A model generated the notes under the pieces. That model had not been told where the DNA came from. It saw only the letters and a list, made by a program, of their open reading frames with translations, and made no database searches. 64,000 bases of DNA from Mycolicibacterium sp. GF69 (GTDB lineage: Bacteria > Actinomycetota > Actinomycetes > Mycobacteriales > Mycobacteriaceae), in assembly GCF_003284965.1 (NCBI RefSeq), contig NZ_QMEW01000015.1:51754-115753 (forward strand), in the 5' to 3' direction. Shown piece by piece: positions 61,966 to 64,000 of this stretch. A program made the translations under genes and the position numbers. The stretch's first letter is position 1. Every line of letters begins with the position of its first letter.

Positions 61966-62619
61966 GTGAACTTTTGGCGGTCGAGTCCTGTGCATCCGGG
62001 ATGGCCGGTGCCGGTCGGTCCGTTGCGGGTGGCCGCGGGCGTGGTGCGGTTGCGCCCGATCCGGTGGCGCGACGGTGCGCAGTGGAGTCGCATCCGGCTG
62101 GCCGACCGCGAGCACCTCGAGCCGTGGGAACCGGCCGCGGGCGTGGATTGGGAAGCGCGGCATGCGGTCACGTCGTGGCCTTCGGTGTGTTCGGGGCTAC
62201 GATCCGAGGCTCGTAAAGGCCGGATGCTGCCCTATGTAATCGAGTTGGACGGTCAGTTCTGCGGGCAGCTGACGATCGGCAATGTCACACATGGCGCCCT
62301 GCGGTCGGCGTGGATCGGATACTGGGTGGCCAAGGCGGTCAACGGCGGGGGAGTCGCGACCGCCGCGCTCGCGCTCGGGCTCGACCACTCTTTCGGCCCA
62401 GTCGGATTGCATCGCGTCGAGGCCACTGTGCGCCCGGAGAACGCCGCGAGCCGTGCGGTTCTGGCGAAGGTCGGCTTCCGCGAGGAAGGGCTGCTGCGCA
62501 GATATCTCGACGTCGACGGTGCCTGGCGCGACCACTTGTTGGTCGCCGTGACGAGCGAGGAGCTCGCGGGATCGGCGGCTGCCGCGCTGGTCAAGCACAA
62601 GCGTGCCAGCTGGACATAG
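61966..62619 (+). CDS. rimJ: GNAT acetyltransferase, RimJ-like
   Basis: This 217-residue GCN5-related acetyltransferase of the RimJ/RimL group has VRLRPIRWRDGAQWSRIRL at the N-terminus, the acetyl-CoA region YWVAKAVNGGGVATAALALGLDH and the C-terminal NAASRAVLAKVGFREEGLLRRYLDVDG. RimJ-type enzymes acetylate protein N-termini (ribosomal S5 in E. coli). The mycobacterial target is not established. GTG 61966 follows moeA1 by 17 bases. Confidence 0.9.
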   Translation: MNFWRSSPVHPGWPVPVGPLRVAAGVVRLRPIRWRDGAQWSRIRLADREHLEPWEPAAGVDWEARHAVTSWPSVCSGLRSEARKGRMLPYVIELDGQFCGQLTIGNVTHGALRSAWIGYWVAKAVNGGGVATAALALGLDHSFGPVGLHRVEATVRPENAASRAVLAKVGFREEGLLRRYLDVDGAWRDHLLVAVTSEELAGSAAAALVKHKRASWT

Positions 62620-62702
62620 CTGGACTGCAGGGCATTTCCCGGGCGAAATCGCGACCCTGGCGCAGAAATCGCGGCCATTCGTGACCGGTTCGCTGTTACG
62701 AA

Positions 62703-62717
62703 TGTGACATTTGTGAC
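62703..62717 (-). promoter_or_regulatory. MtrA-box-like direct repeat
   Basis: On the minus strand GTCACA occurs twice at a 9-base period (GTCACAAATGTCACA), like the GTCACA-containing 9-bp direct repeats bound by the cell-cycle regulator MtrA. It lies 107 bases upstream of the GlpR-like gene. A second symmetrical element, AATTAC-N6-GTAATT, is at 62739-62756. Confidence 0.55.
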
Positions 62718-62823
62718 TGTTGGTGCTTGTCAGCAGTGAATTACAGGTGTGTAATTGTCTCGGCGCGCCGCTCTCGGATGCGCAGGTCACAGACCTAGCC
62801 TCTAGGGGAAAGGAGCAGGCGAC

Positions 62824-63855
62824 ATGCCAAGCATCCCCCAGTCCCTTCTTTGGATATCCCTCGTCGTCCTCTGGTTGTTCGTGCTCGTGCCGATGCTGAT
62901 CAGCAAGCGCGACACGGTACGCCGGACCAGCGACGTCGCGTTGGCGACGCGAGTGCTCAACAGTGGCCGCAACGCACGACTGCGCAGGCGCCACGGTCCG
63001 GCGGCCGGTCATGCCAGTGATCCGGACTGGCGTCCGTCCGAGGAGGATCTCGACGACGAGATCGAAGAGGCTCCCGTGGGCCGGGCGGTGGTGCGCTCGT
63101 CCGTCGTCGCGGTCGAAGCCGACGCGGAACCCGACTACCTCGATGTCGATGTCGTCGGCGAGGACTCCGGCGCGCTGCCGGTCGGAGAATCGGACCGGCA
63201 GAGCGCCGAAACCGAAGAACTGACACTGCAATTCGATGAGTCGGCGCAGGACGAACTCCTCGAGGACGAGGAGCTCCTCGAGAACGAGGCCGTCGAGCAT
63301 GAGGCCCTCGACGAGGAGCCCGAACCCGAGGGCAACGCGCAGGACGAGTACGAGACCGTCGACGATTCGTCCGGCCTGGAAACACCGTCGGAGGCCGACC
63401 TGCGCATGGCCGACTCGCTATCGGAAGCGCGGCGACGCCGGTACGAGTCGAAGACCGCCGTGGCGGTCAGCGAACGCAAGTACAACTTCCGCAAGCGGAT
63501 GCTGATGGTGCTGGGCGTGCTGCTGGTGGCCTCGGCCGCCGCGTCGTTCACGTTGAGTCCGGCGCTGTGGTGGTTGTGCGGCGCGGTCGGCGGGTTCACC
63601 GTGCTGTACCTGGGGTACCTGCGCCGCCAGACGCGGATCGAGGAGCGGTTGCGCCGCAGGCGCGCTCAGCGGATTGCCCGCTCGCGGCTGGGTGTGGAAA
63701 ACACCGACGACCGTGAGTTCGACGTCGTGCCGTCCCGGCTGCGGCGACCCGGTTCGGTGGTGCTGGAAATCGACGATGAGGATCCGATCTTCGAGCATCT
63801 GGATTACGCACCGTTCGCGCGGCACTTCGACCTGCCGCGGGCTGCAGGGCAGTAG
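62824..63855 (+). CDS. GlpR-like membrane protein (Rv0996-like)
   Basis: This 343-residue protein has an N-terminal span at about 8-25 and a long acidic cytoplasmic stretch (65-190, heavy in Glu/Asp). A basic segment (RRRRYESKTAVAVSERKYNFRKR without repeats) precedes two close spans at about 226-243 and 247-264. An Arg-rich stretch and a C-terminal tail (EDPIFEHLDYAPFARHFDL) complete it. It follows galU-glp-rimJ as in other Corynebacteriales, where the gene encodes GlpR, the membrane receptor of Glp in septation and polar growth. That identification rests on position and layout. The start is ATG 62824 with AAAGGAG. Confidence 0.8.
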   Translation: MPSIPQSLLWISLVVLWLFVLVPMLISKRDTVRRTSDVALATRVLNSGRNARLRRRHGPAAGHASDPDWRPSEEDLDDEIEEAPVGRAVVRSSVVAVEADAEPDYLDVDVVGEDSGALPVGESDRQSAETEELTLQFDESAQDELLEDEELLENEAVEHEALDEEPEPEGNAQDEYETVDDSSGLETPSEADLRMADSLSEARRRRYESKTAVAVSERKYNFRKRMLMVLGVLLVASAAASFTLSPALWWLCGAVGGFTVLYLGYLRRQTRIEERLRRRRAQRIARSRLGVENTDDREFDVVPSRLRRPGSVVLEIDDEDPIFEHLDYAPFARHFDLPRAAGQ

Positions 63856-63907
63856 GCCGTCGATTTACGGCGGCCGTCCGGTGGCTGGTAGCCTGCTACC
63901 GGTATCA

Positions 63908-63980
63908 GGGGCTATGGCGCAGTTGGTAGCGCGACTCGTTCGCATCGAGTAGGTCAGGGGTTCGATTCCCCTTAGCTCCA
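63908..63980 (+). tRNA. tRNA-Ala (anticodon CGC)
   Basis: The 73-base cloverleaf is complete. The 7-bp acceptor has the alanine identity pair G3-U70. The D-stem is GCGC/GCGC with loop AGTTGGTA, and the anticodon stem is ACTCG/CGAGT with loop TTCGCAT (anticodon CGC, reads GCG). A 5-base variable loop follows, then the T-stem AGGGG/CCCCT with loop TTCGATT. The discriminator is A, and CCA is not encoded. tRNA 3' ends are frequent integration sites, but the window stops 20 bases later. Confidence 0.97.
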
Positions 63981-64000
63981 CAGAATCTGACCACGTCAAA

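Overview
The window is a stretch of chromosome from a fast-growing mycobacterium (Mycolicibacterium type). The evidence is high GC content with strong third-position GC bias, two MspA-family outer-membrane porins, a cobF gene, and gene order that follows the Mycobacterium tuberculosis Rv0938 to Rv0996 block almost gene for gene. There is no insertion sequence, prophage, CRISPR array or integrase. The region is core genome with small accessory differences.

Layout. 0-13 kb: the non-homologous end-joining ligase ligD, RNase HI, a STAS/anti-sigma-like kinase with a truncated CheB piece fused in frame in front of it, a KstR-boxed F420-type oxidoreductase, an AurF-like diiron oxygenase with a DUF4873 partner, cobF, a formamidopyrimidine-DNA-glycosylase-like protein, a secreted chorismate mutase, two Rossmann dehydrogenases and an HTH/membrane-protein pair. 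13-25 kb: pgi, an aldehyde dehydrogenase, an OafA-type acyltransferase, the cytosolic chorismate mutase, the UvrD1 helicase, an M23 peptidase and sucCD, with a Crp-type site between the last two. 25-37 kb: a thiolase-like enzyme, an orphan modA, two more luciferase-like oxidoreductases, a DUF5336 protein, perM, purNH and a lipoprotein. 35-41 kb: a MoxR-type AAA+ ATPase with a von Willebrand A partner, a LiaF-like protein and an HTTM pair.

41-50 kb: a six-gene, translationally coupled catabolic operon on the minus strand (AtuA-like, two acyl-CoA dehydrogenases, both acyl-CoA carboxylase subunits, enoyl-CoA hydratase). Its content resembles the Pseudomonas acyclic-terpene (atu) cluster. The AtuA-like gene carries an in-frame 30-bp minisatellite. 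50-55 kb: rpmF, then the envelope-stress block mprA-mprB-pepD-moaB2 and a 52-residue protein. 55-57 kb: two tandem MspA porin genes that differ in two bases, one of which changes Asp to Asn in the pore-constriction loop. Each has its own similarly arranged promoter, leader and terminator. 57-64 kb: mscL, a SAF-domain protein, the redox chaperone ruc, 5-formyl-THF cyclo-ligase, then galU, a MoeA/gephyrin homologue with a degenerate catalytic motif (Glp-like), rimJ, a membrane protein in the position of the Glp receptor behind a candidate MtrA box, and tRNA-Ala(CGC).

Themes. Envelope biology dominates the second half (MprAB-PepD stress response, porins, MscL, PerM, Glp/GlpR-like). Coenzyme-A-linked catabolism under probable KstR or TetR control dominates the middle. 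Many neighbouring genes overlap by 4 bases in the same direction (operons) or run into each other's 3' ends. Several intergenic gaps hold short inverted-repeat elements.
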